Origin: Sphingomonas corticis
GTDB taxonomy: Bacteria; Pseudomonadota; Alphaproteobacteria; Sphingomonadales; Sphingomonadaceae
Assembly: GCF_012035195.1 (NCBI RefSeq)
Contig: NZ_JAAVJH010000015.1
Coordinates: forward strand, 17,384 to 81,383
Direction: 5' to 3'
DNA length: 64,000 nt
Shown: positions 43,823-52,775 of the stretch, in pieces
How the letters are laid out: each line of letters starts with the position of its first letter
Numbering within the stretch: position 1 is the first letter of the stretch
Made by a program: the position numbers and the translations under genes
The notes under the pieces: model-generated
The model's input: the letters and a program-made list of their open reading frames with translations, nothing else
Databases searched by the model: none
Told to the model about the DNA's origin: nothing

Positions 43823-45364
43823 ATGGAGTTCGCAATCTACGCAGCGGCGGTGCTCGCGCTGGTCGCCGTCGTCCTCGGCGTGCTGATCCTGCAGAAGGTC
43901 GGCCGTCCCGCCGTGATCCCCGAAGACCTCTCGACCCGGATCGCGGTGCTCGAGCAGGTCGCCAACTCGTTGCCCGGCACGTTCCGCGACGAGGCGCGGA
44001 TCGGACGCGAGGACCTGCGGTCCGCGGTGGGCGCGCAGACCGAGACGCTCGAGGGCCGCTTCACCGCGGTCGAGACGCGGCTGACCGAGTTCGGCAAGGC
44101 GCAGACGGACCAGCTCGCGGACATGCGCAAGGAGGCCGCCGACGGGCGCGACAAGCTCGAGGCGACCGTGCAGCGTAATGCCGAGGGCTTCGCCAAGGCG
44201 CAGTCCGAGCGCCTGAAGGAGACGAACGACGCCGTTACCACCCTGTCCGACCGGCTGCTCGCGGCGCAGCGCGAGGGCCGCGACGAGCAGCGCATCGCGC
44301 TCGAGGGGGTGACCGCGAAGGTCGGCCAGATGACCGAGAGCAACGAGAAGCGGCAGGACGCCTTGCGCGAGACCGTCGCGAAGGGGCTCGACACGCTGCG
44401 CACGGACAACGCCGCCAAGCTCGAGCAGATGCGCGCGACCGTCGACGAGAAGCTGCAGGGCACGCTGGAGAAGCGTCTCGGCGAGTCGTTCCAGCTCGTC
44501 AGCGAGCGCCTCGAGCAGGTCCACAAGGGCCTGGGCGAGATGCAGAGCCTCGCGACGGGCGTCGGCGACCTCAAGCGGGTGCTCAGCAACGTGAAGTCCC
44601 GCGGCGGGTGGGGCGAGGTGCAGCTCGGCATGCTGCTCGAGGACATGCTGACCAAGGACCAGTTCGCGACGAACGTGCGGATCCGCCCGGACTCGAGCGA
44701 GATGGTGGAATTCGCCGTCCGCTTGCCGGGCCGCGGCGGCGACGACGTCCCGCTCTGGCTCCCGATCGACGCCAAGTTCCCGCACGAGGACTACGACCGG
44801 CTGCTCGTCGCCCAGGAGGGCGGCGTGGCCGACGACGTCGAGAAGGCGGCGAAGGACCTCGAGCGCGCCATCCGGCTCCAGGCGAAGACGATCTGCGAGA
44901 AGTATGTCCATCCGCCGCACTCGACCGACTTCGCGATCATGTATCTCCCGACCGAGGGACTGTTCGCCGAGGTGATCCGGCGCCCCGGCCTCGCCAGCGA
45001 GCTCCAGACCAAGCACCGGGTGATGGTGCAGGGCCCGACGACCCTGGCGGCGCTGCTGACCAGCCTGCAGATGGGCTTCCGGACGCTGGCGATCGAGAAG
45101 CGGTCGAGCGAGGTCTGGCAGGTGCTCGGGGCTGCGAAGAACGAGTTCACCAAATATGGTCAGGTCTGGGAGAAGCTCGGCAAGCAGCTCGATACCGCCA
45201 AGCGCACGGTCGACGAGGCCGGACGCCGGACCCGAGCGGTCACGCGGCGCCTGCGCGACGTCGAGACGCTCGACATTCCCGAGAGTCCCGCCTTGCTCGA
45301 GCTGGTCGGGATCGACGGCGACGACGAAGAGGATGCGGCCCAGGTGGCCGACGCGGCGGAGTGA
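43823..45364 (+). CDS. rmuC: RmuC-type DNA recombination protein
   Basis: A 513-residue protein with an N-terminal membrane anchor (residues 3-24), a long coiled coil (about 35-245), and the RmuC domain: NVKSRGGWGEVQLGMLLEDM, then LWLPIDAKFPHEDYDRLL with the PD-(D/E)XK-like DAK, and IMYLPTEGLFAEV. RmuC limits inverted-repeat recombination and is thought to act on DNA structures near the membrane. GGGAGTCGGAG precedes the ATG. The upstream damage-type operator supports co-regulation with the nuclease/helicase at 26736. Confidence 0.9.
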   Translation: MEFAIYAAAVLALVAVVLGVLILQKVGRPAVIPEDLSTRIAVLEQVANSLPGTFRDEARIGREDLRSAVGAQTETLEGRFTAVETRLTEFGKAQTDQLADMRKEAADGRDKLEATVQRNAEGFAKAQSERLKETNDAVTTLSDRLLAAQREGRDEQRIALEGVTAKVGQMTESNEKRQDALRETVAKGLDTLRTDNAAKLEQMRATVDEKLQGTLEKRLGESFQLVSERLEQVHKGLGEMQSLATGVGDLKRVLSNVKSRGGWGEVQLGMLLEDMLTKDQFATNVRIRPDSSEMVEFAVRLPGRGGDDVPLWLPIDAKFPHEDYDRLLVAQEGGVADDVEKAAKDLERAIRLQAKTICEKYVHPPHSTDFAIMYLPTEGLFAEVIRRPGLASELQTKHRVMVQGPTTLAALLTSLQMGFRTLAIEKRSSEVWQVLGAAKNEFTKYGQVWEKLGKQLDTAKRTVDEAGRRTRAVTRRLRDVETLDIPESPALLELVGIDGDDEEDAAQVADAAE

Positions 45365-45367
45365 GGG

Positions 45368-45991
45368 TCAGGCCGGCGGGATGAAGGGCTGCACGGTCGT
45401 CCGGAAAGCCTCGAGCCCCTCGCAGCGGTCCGCCAGACCCGTCAGCCTGGGCCAGCGTGCGAGGTCGAACGTCGCTCCGTGCGCCTCCCGGAGGAAGCGC
45501 ATGGCGCAGGCGACCGCGACGTCGCCGTGGGTGACCGTCTCGCCGAACCAGTAGGGCGTGGACCGCGATGCCCGTTCAGCCTCGAGCAGGTCGAGCACGG
45601 CGCCCACCTGCAGTCGACAGCGTTCGAGCCACCCGTCGGACACGTGCTCGTGCAGGGCGCGCTCGTAGACCATCGACACCATCTTGTCGCAGGTGCCCAT
45701 GGCGAGCGCGGCAAGCCTCAGCACGGCGCGGCGGCCGGATCCCTTTGGCGGGATGAGGGCGCCGTCGCCTTCGATCTCGTCCAGGTGGTCGAGGATGGCG
45801 GCGCTGTCGACAAGGACCTCGCCGTCGTCGAGCACGAGCGTCGGCACGCGCCTGAGGGGGTTGTAGGCCGCCAATGCGTCGACGTCGCTGAACGTCGACC
45901 AGGGCCGGTGCTCGTAATCGAGGTCCAGGATGCGCATCGCGACCGCCACGCGGCGGACGAACGGGGAGTCGTATTGGCCGATCAGGATCAT
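45368..45991 (-). CDS. Glutathione S-transferase
   Basis: A 207-residue GST. The N-terminus MILIGQYDSPFVRRVAVAMR carries the SPF active loop, then YNPLRRVPTLVLDDGEVLVD with cis-Pro and the GSH-contacting D/S, and a full helical domain. It is distinct in sequence from the two other GSTs here. The ATG at 45991 fits the family start; upstream in-frame sequence is basic non-coding DNA. It converges on rmuC with a 3-bp gap. Confidence 0.85.
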   Translation of the reverse strand: MILIGQYDSPFVRRVAVAMRILDLDYEHRPWSTFSDVDALAAYNPLRRVPTLVLDDGEVLVDSAAILDHLDEIEGDGALIPPKGSGRRAVLRLAALAMGTCDKMVSMVYERALHEHVSDGWLERCRLQVGAVLDLLEAERASRSTPYWFGETVTHGDVAVACAMRFLREAHGATFDLARWPRLTGLADRCEGLEAFRTTVQPFIPPA

Positions 45992-46049
45992 CGGCGCGCT
46001 CCTAGCATTGCTTGAAGGTCTGACCCCGGCACTGCGGGGACAACTACCA

Positions 46050-47642
46050 TCATACCGGTGGGAGGGGCTGCGGCGGGGCGTCACGGTCCAGCTCGTGCAC
46101 CTCGACCGAGCCGCGCGCGATGTGGCTGCGGCGGAAGCCGTAGGCGAAGTAGATGACGAGGCCGGCCGCGCCCCAGATCGGCAGCACGAGCCGGTTCAGC
46201 CACGGCAGGCTGAAGTAGAGGAAGACGCATCCGAACACAGCCAGCGGACCGACCACGAATACCGCCGGCGTGCGGAACGGCCGCGCCCGGTGCGGGTCGC
46301 GCAACCTCAGCACCATCACCGAGACCGCCACCAGCAGGAATGCGAAGAGCGTGCCGGCGTTCGAGATGTCGACGAGCTGGCCGACGGGAAGCATGGCGGC
46401 GCCCGCGGCGACGAAGAGGCCGGTGATGATCGTCATCCGGTGCGGCGTCTTCCACCTCGGGTGGACGGCCGCCAGCCCGTCCGGCAGCAGTCCGTCCCGC
46501 GCCATCACAAAGAAGATGCGCGTCTGGCCGAACATCATCATCAGGATGACGGACGGTAGCGCAAGGTTGGCGGCGAAGCCCATGATGTCGCCGAGCACGC
46601 TGTGGTTGATCGCGCGCAACGCGTAGGCGAGCGCCTCGTTCGAGCAGACGAGCGGCGTGCTGCCGGACCTCGCGAGCGCAGCGCACTGCGCAATGAACTC
46701 GGCGGACCCGGGCTGCAGCGGCAGCCCGCCGGCGCCGGTGACCGGCTGGGCGCCCGTCGCGCCGATCGCCCCGGCCGCGACCAGCAGGTAGAAGACCGTG
46801 CACATGGCCAGCGTGCCGATGAGGCCGATCGGGACGTTGCGCTGCGGGTTGCGGGTCTCCTCGGCGGCCGTCGAGACCGCGTCGAACCCGACATAGGCGA
46901 AGAAGATCGATGAGGCGGCGCCGAACACGCCCATGCCCGTGGTTCCCGCGGGACCGAACCAGCCGTTCGGCGTGAAGGGCGCGAAGTGCTCGCCGTGGAT
47001 GCCGGGCACCGTCACCACGATGAACATGGTCAGCGCGGCCACCTTCACCGCGACCAGCGCCGCGTTCACACGGGCGCTCTCCGTCGTCCCGATGACGAGG
47101 AGCCAGGTGACGCCGAGCGCGACGACGATGGCGGGGACGTTGACGACGCCGGCCGCGAAGTCCGCGTGCGGCATCCAGCCGTCGAGCGTCCAGGCGGGCC
47201 CTGCCGCGAGCGCGTGCGGGAGCTCGAGGCCGGTCCAGCTCTTCAGCAGGCCCATGAAGTAGCCCGACCAGCCGACCGACACCGCGCTGGCCGAGACCGC
47301 GTATTCGAGGATCAGCGCCCAGCCGACCATCCACGCGAGCAGCTCGCCGAGGACGGCGTAGGTGTATGTGTAGGCGGATCCCGAGACCGGCAGCATCGCC
47401 GCGAGCTCGGCGTAGCAGAGCGCGGCGACCGCGCAGACGGAGCCCGCGATCACGAAGCTCCACATCATGCCGGGACCGGCTTTCTGCGCGGCGGCGGCGG
47501 TGAGCACGAAGATGCCGGTTCCGATGATCGCGCCGAGGCCCAGTAGGGTCAGCTGGATGGGTCCGAGCGATCGGTGGAGGGACTTGCGCCGTGCGGTCGC
47601 GAGAATCGCGTCCAGCGGCTTTACGCGCATGTCCATCGGCAT
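46050..47642 (-). CDS. APC-family amino acid permease
   Basis: A 530-residue inner-membrane transporter with about 12-13 hydrophobic segments. The APC entry motif LTLLGLGAIIGTGIFVLTAA follows a cytoplasmic RSLG segment; FFAYVGFDAVSTAAEETRNP is the cationic amino-acid transporter (CAT/YfnA-like) signature. It imports amino acids by proton symport or exchange. Operator copy 7 ends 10 bp upstream of the first ATG. MPMDMRV offers three in-frame ATGs. Confidence 0.9.
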   Translation of the reverse strand: MPMDMRVKPLDAILATARRKSLHRSLGPIQLTLLGLGAIIGTGIFVLTAAAAQKAGPGMMWSFVIAGSVCAVAALCYAELAAMLPVSGSAYTYTYAVLGELLAWMVGWALILEYAVSASAVSVGWSGYFMGLLKSWTGLELPHALAAGPAWTLDGWMPHADFAAGVVNVPAIVVALGVTWLLVIGTTESARVNAALVAVKVAALTMFIVVTVPGIHGEHFAPFTPNGWFGPAGTTGMGVFGAASSIFFAYVGFDAVSTAAEETRNPQRNVPIGLIGTLAMCTVFYLLVAAGAIGATGAQPVTGAGGLPLQPGSAEFIAQCAALARSGSTPLVCSNEALAYALRAINHSVLGDIMGFAANLALPSVILMMMFGQTRIFFVMARDGLLPDGLAAVHPRWKTPHRMTIITGLFVAAGAAMLPVGQLVDISNAGTLFAFLLVAVSVMVLRLRDPHRARPFRTPAVFVVGPLAVFGCVFLYFSLPWLNRLVLPIWGAAGLVIYFAYGFRRSHIARGSVEVHELDRDAPPQPLPPV

Positions 47643-47652
47643 CCCCTCGTTT

Positions 47653-47674
47653 TTGGATATCGATCGTTACCTAA
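47653..47674. promoter_or_regulatory. Palindromic operator, copy 7
   Basis: TTGGATATCGA then TCGTTACCTAA; the core CGATCG with GGATA/TTACC arms gives a good palindrome. It ends only 10 bp from the permease start, an ideal repressor position. Confidence 0.7.
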
Positions 47675-47747
47675 CCAGGTGGCTCTTGCTCGTCAAACAG
47701 GTCTCGGGAAGCTAGCGTCGCTGCGGAGATGGCGACGGGACACCTCG

Positions 47748-47963
47748 ATGACGGTTCTGGACGACGTGCGGCGCTTGGTCGGTGGGTTGGCTCCGGCGGC
47801 TGTGTGCGACGACTGCATCGCCGAGCGCCTCGGACTTACCATCCGCCAGCATGCCAATCACAAGACGCGCGAACTCGCTGGCCAGGATGGCTTCGAGCGG
47901 CGGAAGGGTGGTTGCGCGCTATGTGGAGCGGCGAAGCTCGTGATCGGTAGGCGGCGGGCGTGA
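47748..47963 (+). CDS. Small zinc-binding-type protein with C-x2-C pairs
   Basis: A 71-residue protein. It shows APAAVCDDCIAERLGLTIRQ with one Cys pair, then HANHKTRELA and GCALCGAAKLVIGRR with a second pair. The two C-x2-C knuckles around a helical HTH-like centre suggest a zinc-stabilised nucleic-acid-binding protein. Similar small proteins occur in alphaproteobacteria. The ATG lies in TCGATG without a strong ribosome-binding site. It marks the left edge of the defence-type region. Confidence 0.65.
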   Translation: MTVLDDVRRLVGGLAPAAVCDDCIAERLGLTIRQHANHKTRELAGQDGFERRKGGCALCGAAKLVIGRRRA

Positions 47964-47971
47964 GCGGGCGT

Positions 47972-49402
47972 TCAAGCCGGGGCGACCGGTCTCGATACGG
48001 CGGCCAGGTTGATCGCGAGTTCGCGCGGGTTCCCTTCGTGGGCGCCGACCTTCCTGAGCATCGCGACGAACGCGTCGGGATCAGGCTGCCCGAGCGCGAG
48101 CCGGTAATAGAGCAGCTCCTCCAGCATCTCGTCCCGCCGCCTCGACCTCAGGCTGAACCTCCAGTCGAAGCTCACGCTGAGGGGCTTGCCGCGCTCGGGT
48201 AGCCACCATCGCTCGAGACCGGTCCGGCCGGCCTCCTGCTCGCTCGCGACCGCAAGGAGTTCGCTGAACGGGCTTCCGGCGGTGGTGCGCGCGAGTGCCT
48301 CGGCTCCATGGATATCGCCGAGCGACTTCCGGACCGCTAGGCTGGCGTAGCGCGCGATCCTGCCCTCGCGTTGCTCGAAGTCGACCGGATCGCTCGGAAG
48401 GTCCCAGTGCACGATGCGCCTGCACCATAGGTGGAAGTCGAGCCCCTCCTGACCTACCGACGTCGTGCAGAGGACATGTGGCCAGAACGGCGAGTTGAAC
48501 GCCCGGCGGAGGGTGTCGCTGCGGAGCTTGCCGGACCTCTTCTTGCCGGCCTTCCGCTGTTCCCCTCCGGCGAAGGGCGTGACCGCCTGGACCGGGATCC
48601 TGAGCCTCGCGCTCTTCCCGCGGCGGAATCGGACCAGGCTCGGCCGATCGAGAAGGCACTTGGCGAGCTCGTCGAGTATCGCGGGGCCCTTGGCGTCGCC
48701 GAGCTGGCCGAGGAGCACCATCTGCTCGTCGAGGACCGCCTCGAAGCCGCCCTTCAGCATCGCCTCCCTGAGGGCGGCGGTGTATCGTCCGTGCTTGGAG
48801 GCGCCGAGGATCGCCTCCGCGAACACCCGGTGTCCGAGATATCCCCTGAGATTGTTCCACGCGAAGTCGAAGACCCGTTCCGCCTGTCCCCTGTCGGCAG
48901 TAGGCACGTCGTGCCGCCGGGCGCAGCGCGCTACGATCGCGCCCGGTGCCGACAGCAGGTAGTCGGCGAGCGCGCGGACCTCGTCGGACGAGATCGAGCC
49001 GATCGCGTCGATCGTGCGCCAGTCCCTGGACCTCGACCGTCCACGCGCGCGGGCGGTCATCGCCGCCATGCGGTTGAAGCCCGGTTTCGAGATGCGGCGC
49101 TCGGGCGGTGCGCCGGGCACGAGCGCGAGCCGGTCCTCCCCCGGATTGTAGTCCTTCTCCTCCTTCCCCGTCAGGGACACGAACTTGGACCGGTTCTGTC
49201 CGGCGATCTCGAGGCTCGGACACAGATACATGAGGTTCAGTTGCCGACGCTTCCCTCGTAGCCCCTGGGCAACTGCTCGCGCGATGATCGTCTTGCCGAG
49301 GCCGACCTCGTCGGCGACCAGGAAGCGACGCGGTCCGTCGCCTTCGAGTGCGGAGAGGGCGACGTCCACCGTCCTCTGCTGGAAGCCCGCGAGCTTCGTC
49401 AT
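47972..49402 (-). CDS. SF2 helicase-like protein lacking a visible DEAH box (possibly internally deleted)
   Basis: A 476-residue protein with helicase motif I DEVGLGKT (31-38) near its start, then MYLCPSLEIAGQN. In the second half it has TTSVGQEGLDFHLWCRRIVH and DLPSDPVDFEQREGRIARY (motifs V-VI). I cannot find motif II (DExx) or III, and the middle is shorter than I expect for this family. It may be an internally deleted derivative or a specialised ATPase. It overlaps the phospholipase D gene by 4 bp and is the last gene of the DUF6361 operon. Confidence 0.75.
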   Translation of the reverse strand: MTKLAGFQQRTVDVALSALEGDGPRRFLVADEVGLGKTIIARAVAQGLRGKRRQLNLMYLCPSLEIAGQNRSKFVSLTGKEEKDYNPGEDRLALVPGAPPERRISKPGFNRMAAMTARARGRSRSRDWRTIDAIGSISSDEVRALADYLLSAPGAIVARCARRHDVPTADRGQAERVFDFAWNNLRGYLGHRVFAEAILGASKHGRYTAALREAMLKGGFEAVLDEQMVLLGQLGDAKGPAILDELAKCLLDRPSLVRFRRGKSARLRIPVQAVTPFAGGEQRKAGKKRSGKLRSDTLRRAFNSPFWPHVLCTTSVGQEGLDFHLWCRRIVHWDLPSDPVDFEQREGRIARYASLAVRKSLGDIHGAEALARTTAGSPFSELLAVASEQEAGRTGLERWWLPERGKPLSVSFDWRFSLRSRRRDEMLEELLYYRLALGQPDPDAFVAMLRKVGAHEGNPRELAINLAAVSRPVAPA

Positions 49403-51207
49403 GCGGTGATCCCGATCGCGTCATGGACCGCCCTCAGGAAGGGGCGCACCTCGTCCAGATCCGCCAGCGCGGCTTCGCGCTCGCCGTCGTCCTCGATCTG
49501 CGCGAACACCTCGTTGAACGACTCCAGCATCTCCATCATCCCGGAGACCCGGCTCTCGAAGGCCTTATGGTCGCGCGCCCAGGCGGCTAGCATCGTTTCC
49601 AGCGTGAAAATCCGGGATAGCTGATCGCCTGGATCGCGCGGACCCGCCTCGGCCACGGGATCCGACCACCGTCCGCCGCCGGTCCGGTCCACGCCGTCGA
49701 GCAGCGACCGCAGCCAGTCGCGGAACCGGGCCGCGCCCACGTAGCGCGCGAGGAGTGCCCTGTCGCGCCGGTCGAAGTCGACGCCGTCGATCCCGACCGT
49801 CTGCACCCACTCGCGGCTTACTTCCGGGTCTTGCAGGCGCGCCGCTTTGAAGTTCACCAGGGCGGTCTGCTCGCTGAGGACAGGCTGGTTCGCCAGGAGC
49901 CGGACCGACCGCGAGCCCGGCGGGATCGGCATCCAGGCGTCGGAATCGAGGAAGGGTGACGCCGCGAATTGCGCCAGGCCGAGGACCTCTGCAGCCACGT
50001 CGACCTCGAGATGCAGGCCGTCGGGCTTCGAGACGAGTCGGAACCTGCCGTCGAGGAACCGGCTTATGACCTCGTCCAACTCGCGCTTGGTGTTCTCCTT
50101 CTCCTGTTCGGCGCTGACGTCGGTCTCGACATCCTTGAGCTCGATGCCGCCCTGGACGAAGCCGTAGAGGCTATCCACGATGCGCGGCTCGTCGATTTCC
50201 ACCATTGCGACCGCTTCGGCGTTCGGTCCGACGAGGCCGCGGCGCGTGAGGTTGGCGCTGCCAAGCATCAGGATCGTCCGGTCGCCCTTGGAAATCGCGA
50301 CGAGCTTGGCGTGGACGCCGGTCGAGGGCGGGTCGTTGAACTCGCCGACGACCTCGTCCTGCTGCTGCTCGACCGACACGGTCGCCGCCGGCTCGGGGGC
50401 GGCATCGACGTGGAACGTCACGCCGTCGCAAGGGCCGCACTTCGCTCCTGCGAGTTCGGTGGTCAGCAGGGGAAGGCCTTTCACCCCGGCCTTGAGCAAC
50501 TCGGCCAGTCCGCGGCGGTCGATGAACGGGCTGACGGCGCAACCACGGTCCGCGCGGGCTAGGAATGGGCCGTCGATGAACTCGCGCGTCTCGCCGTTGC
50601 TTCTCCACCGCAGCGACCTGACGACCACTCCAGGTGGCGCGGACCACCCGGCCGCCTTCAGCTCCGCGAGGTGCGCCGGCGAGAGTCCGGCTCCGGCCAG
50701 AAGGTCCTCTGCCAGGCCCGCGACGTCAGGCACCTTCCTGGTTCCCTTGCCTTTGGCGCTGACGAGTAGGAGGCCTGCGTCGCGATCGGTTGAGCCAGTC
50801 AGGTTCCGACTGCCGATCCAGAACCTCCACTCGGATGCCTTCCCGGACTCGTATCTGACCAGGGCGAGCTTCGGATGCCAGCTCTCCCTGCGTTCGTTCG
50901 CGGCCACGGCCCGCACCATCGTGTCGAGCAACGGCAGGACCGACCTGTGCGCGCTGGGCGCGACGACGCGGCCGAGCTGATGCAGCACGAGCAGCTTGCC
51001 GCGCATGCTGTCGAACGCCTTCACCAGGCCGAGCGGTGAGGCCTCGAACTCCGCCTCGCTGTCGCCGCCGAGCGCCAGCACGAGCCCGAGCATGGCGACG
51101 AGGTCCAGCGAGTATGTGGTCACGATCGCGCGCGTTACCATCTGGCCCGCCCTGGGGCGGAGGGCATCGAAGATCGAGACGCGATCGTCCTTCCGGCCGA
51201 AGGTCAC
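49399..51207 (-). CDS. Phospholipase D-fold protein with two HKD motifs
   Basis: A 602-residue protein with two PLD half-sites: His111-x-Lys113 in SWHPKLALVRYE, completed by FWIGSRNLTGS, and His299-x-Lys301 in TGVHAKLVAIS, completed by LMLGSANLTRRG. Such proteins in defence loci act as nucleases or phosphodiesterases. No signal peptide, so cytoplasmic. GTG at 51207 overlaps the DUF6361 stop (GTGA), and its own stop overlaps the helicase start. The three genes are therefore translated as a unit. Confidence 0.85.
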   Translation of the reverse strand: MTFGRKDDRVSIFDALRPRAGQMVTRAIVTTYSLDLVAMLGLVLALGGDSEAEFEASPLGLVKAFDSMRGKLLVLHQLGRVVAPSAHRSVLPLLDTMVRAVAANERRESWHPKLALVRYESGKASEWRFWIGSRNLTGSTDRDAGLLLVSAKGKGTRKVPDVAGLAEDLLAGAGLSPAHLAELKAAGWSAPPGVVVRSLRWRSNGETREFIDGPFLARADRGCAVSPFIDRRGLAELLKAGVKGLPLLTTELAGAKCGPCDGVTFHVDAAPEPAATVSVEQQQDEVVGEFNDPPSTGVHAKLVAISKGDRTILMLGSANLTRRGLVGPNAEAVAMVEIDEPRIVDSLYGFVQGGIELKDVETDVSAEQEKENTKRELDEVISRFLDGRFRLVSKPDGLHLEVDVAAEVLGLAQFAASPFLDSDAWMPIPPGSRSVRLLANQPVLSEQTALVNFKAARLQDPEVSREWVQTVGIDGVDFDRRDRALLARYVGAARFRDWLRSLLDGVDRTGGGRWSDPVAEAGPRDPGDQLSRIFTLETMLAAWARDHKAFESRVSGMMEMLESFNEVFAQIEDDGEREAALADLDEVRPFLRAVHDAIGITA

Positions 51208-52409
51208 GTCGCCTCCCTCACGCGCAGGATCATCTCGCGCACGACCGGCCATCTGTAGTCCAGTGGAGAGGCGATGCCCTTGCTCCAGTCGCGCCTCCGC
51301 TGCTCGTTGACCAGGTAGGCACGGACGTCCTTCAGGTCTCGCTCCCGCGCGGTGATGGTGGCGGCGATCGCCTCGAGCGGTTTGCCCTCGCGCACCCAAG
51401 CGATGACGGCCTCGATGAACTTGACCAGCGCGTCGTCGATGTTCGTCTCCTTCCGCAGGGCCGGGACGTCGAGGTCGAGCGCCTTGTCCTGGTGCTCCTC
51501 GATCAGGCCCGGAAGGGCGTCGGAATGCCGGTGTTCCTCGAGCTTGCGGTCCTCGTTGCGTTTCCGCTCGATCAACGCTGAGTGCGCGGCGCGCGCTATG
51601 CACGCGACTGCTGCCGCGCGTTCGGCGAGGGTCAGCGCGTGGTGCTCCGACGACGTGGCTGCCCGGCGGACGGAAGAGGACCAGAGCGACTCCGTGGTCA
51701 CCCCCTGTTCGGTCAGCCGGCTGAGCAGCGGCCTCGTGCCTCCGGCGCCCGCCCTTCCCCAGAGCCGGCGGAGGTATTCCGCCTCGCTCGCCCGGAGCGC
51801 GAAGCCGAGCGCGCCGGTCTTGTTGCGCCAGCCCGGCGGCGCCGGAGGAAGGCCCTTGAAGATGTCGAGCGTCGTCGACTTGCCCTCGTCTCCATCCTCC
51901 CGCACCTCCAGGCGGGGCCAGAGCGCTCTGAGCTGAGTCTCGGTCGGGGGTTCGCCGAGCCCGGCGACCCGGCTCGCCATCCCCCACGAACGCAGCGCGG
52001 TCCAGTAGATCGTGCTCGCGCGCACGACCGGACGCTGTTCCGCCTGATACTTGGTCCAGCCGGATATGCCTGAGCCCTCGAGCGGTCGGTCCGAACGCTC
52101 GACGGTCCTGATGAGCCTGCACGAGTATCGCCGCTCGATCTCGAAAAGCTCGTCCACCGGGAAGCGCTCGCCGGCCGTTCGTTCCAGCAGCTCCTGATAG
52201 GACCATGCCGCGAAGAATGCGTATCGGAGCTGGGCGTGCTGGACGGAGGTGCCCGGGAAGAACCGGTCCGCGAAAGCGAAGTGGATCGGGGCGAAGCCGA
52301 GCTCGTCCCGCGTCCCGTCGGAGGAAGCGCTGGCGAGCAGCCGGTTGGCGGCAGCCCGGTCCGCCTCGGAGAGCATGAACCAGCCGATCGTAGGCTCGCT
52401 GCTACGCAT
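51204..52409 (-). CDS. DUF6361 family protein
   Basis: A 401-residue protein with the DUF6361 opening pattern: IGWFMLSEADRAAANRLLAS, then DELGFAPIHFAFADRFFPGT, and SVQHAQLRYAFFAAWSYQEL. The remainder is mostly helical and charged. Function unknown; the family is typically encoded beside a PLD-fold protein and a helicase, as here. It is the first gene of the operon and diverges from the HNH nuclease gene across a 366-bp spacer. Confidence 0.8.
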   Translation of the reverse strand: MRSSEPTIGWFMLSEADRAAANRLLASASSDGTRDELGFAPIHFAFADRFFPGTSVQHAQLRYAFFAAWSYQELLERTAGERFPVDELFEIERRYSCRLIRTVERSDRPLEGSGISGWTKYQAEQRPVVRASTIYWTALRSWGMASRVAGLGEPPTETQLRALWPRLEVREDGDEGKSTTLDIFKGLPPAPPGWRNKTGALGFALRASEAEYLRRLWGRAGAGGTRPLLSRLTEQGVTTESLWSSSVRRAATSSEHHALTLAERAAAVACIARAAHSALIERKRNEDRKLEEHRHSDALPGLIEEHQDKALDLDVPALRKETNIDDALVKFIEAVIAWVREGKPLEAIAATITARERDLKDVRAYLVNEQRRRDWSKGIASPLDYRWPVVREMILRVREAT

Positions 52410-52775
52410 CCGATCGCACCATCGGCGTTACCGTTTTACTTTCTTCCCGCTCGTGCACGATTTGTTGGATCCCCGCCGCGAACTCCGCGGAGCCGGGACC
52501 AAGCTGACTGAAGAGCATCGGACGCACCGCGTCCGGCGAAGAGGCCAATGCGGAGCTTGCCAAGAATCACTCCCCCGCCGGGAGTAGGCCGCAAGCTCCT
52601 GAACGGGTCAAGCAGGACGTTTTCGTTTTCAATGGATTACAACAGGATCGGATCGAGTTGCGAGGGCATTGGTGGACTTGGCGCGAGTCGCGCGATGAAT
52701 TCATCGGTCGGGGCGGTGGGGTTGCTTGCGTTTCAGTCGTCGGACGGTGATGACTGGGCCCCAGGGGGTAGTCGG
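52410..52775. other. 366-bp gene-free divergent spacer with two hairpins
   Basis: No credible gene. It holds the outward promoters of the DUF6361 and HNH genes. Inverted repeats seen: CGGACGC-ACC-GCGTCCG (52519-52535), ACTCCC-CCGCC-GGGAGT (52569-52585) and the small palindrome CTCCGCGGAG (52483-52492). The stretch 52610-52660 is AT-richer than the surroundings (GGACGTTTTCGTTTTCAATG), a plausible promoter area for the plus-strand genes, and GGGGG precedes the ATG at 52776. Confidence 0.5.

Noticed and set aside
46081..47463. Long open frame overlapping the APC permease gene
   Set aside because: A shifted frame of the permease with Arg-rich composition and no membrane helices.
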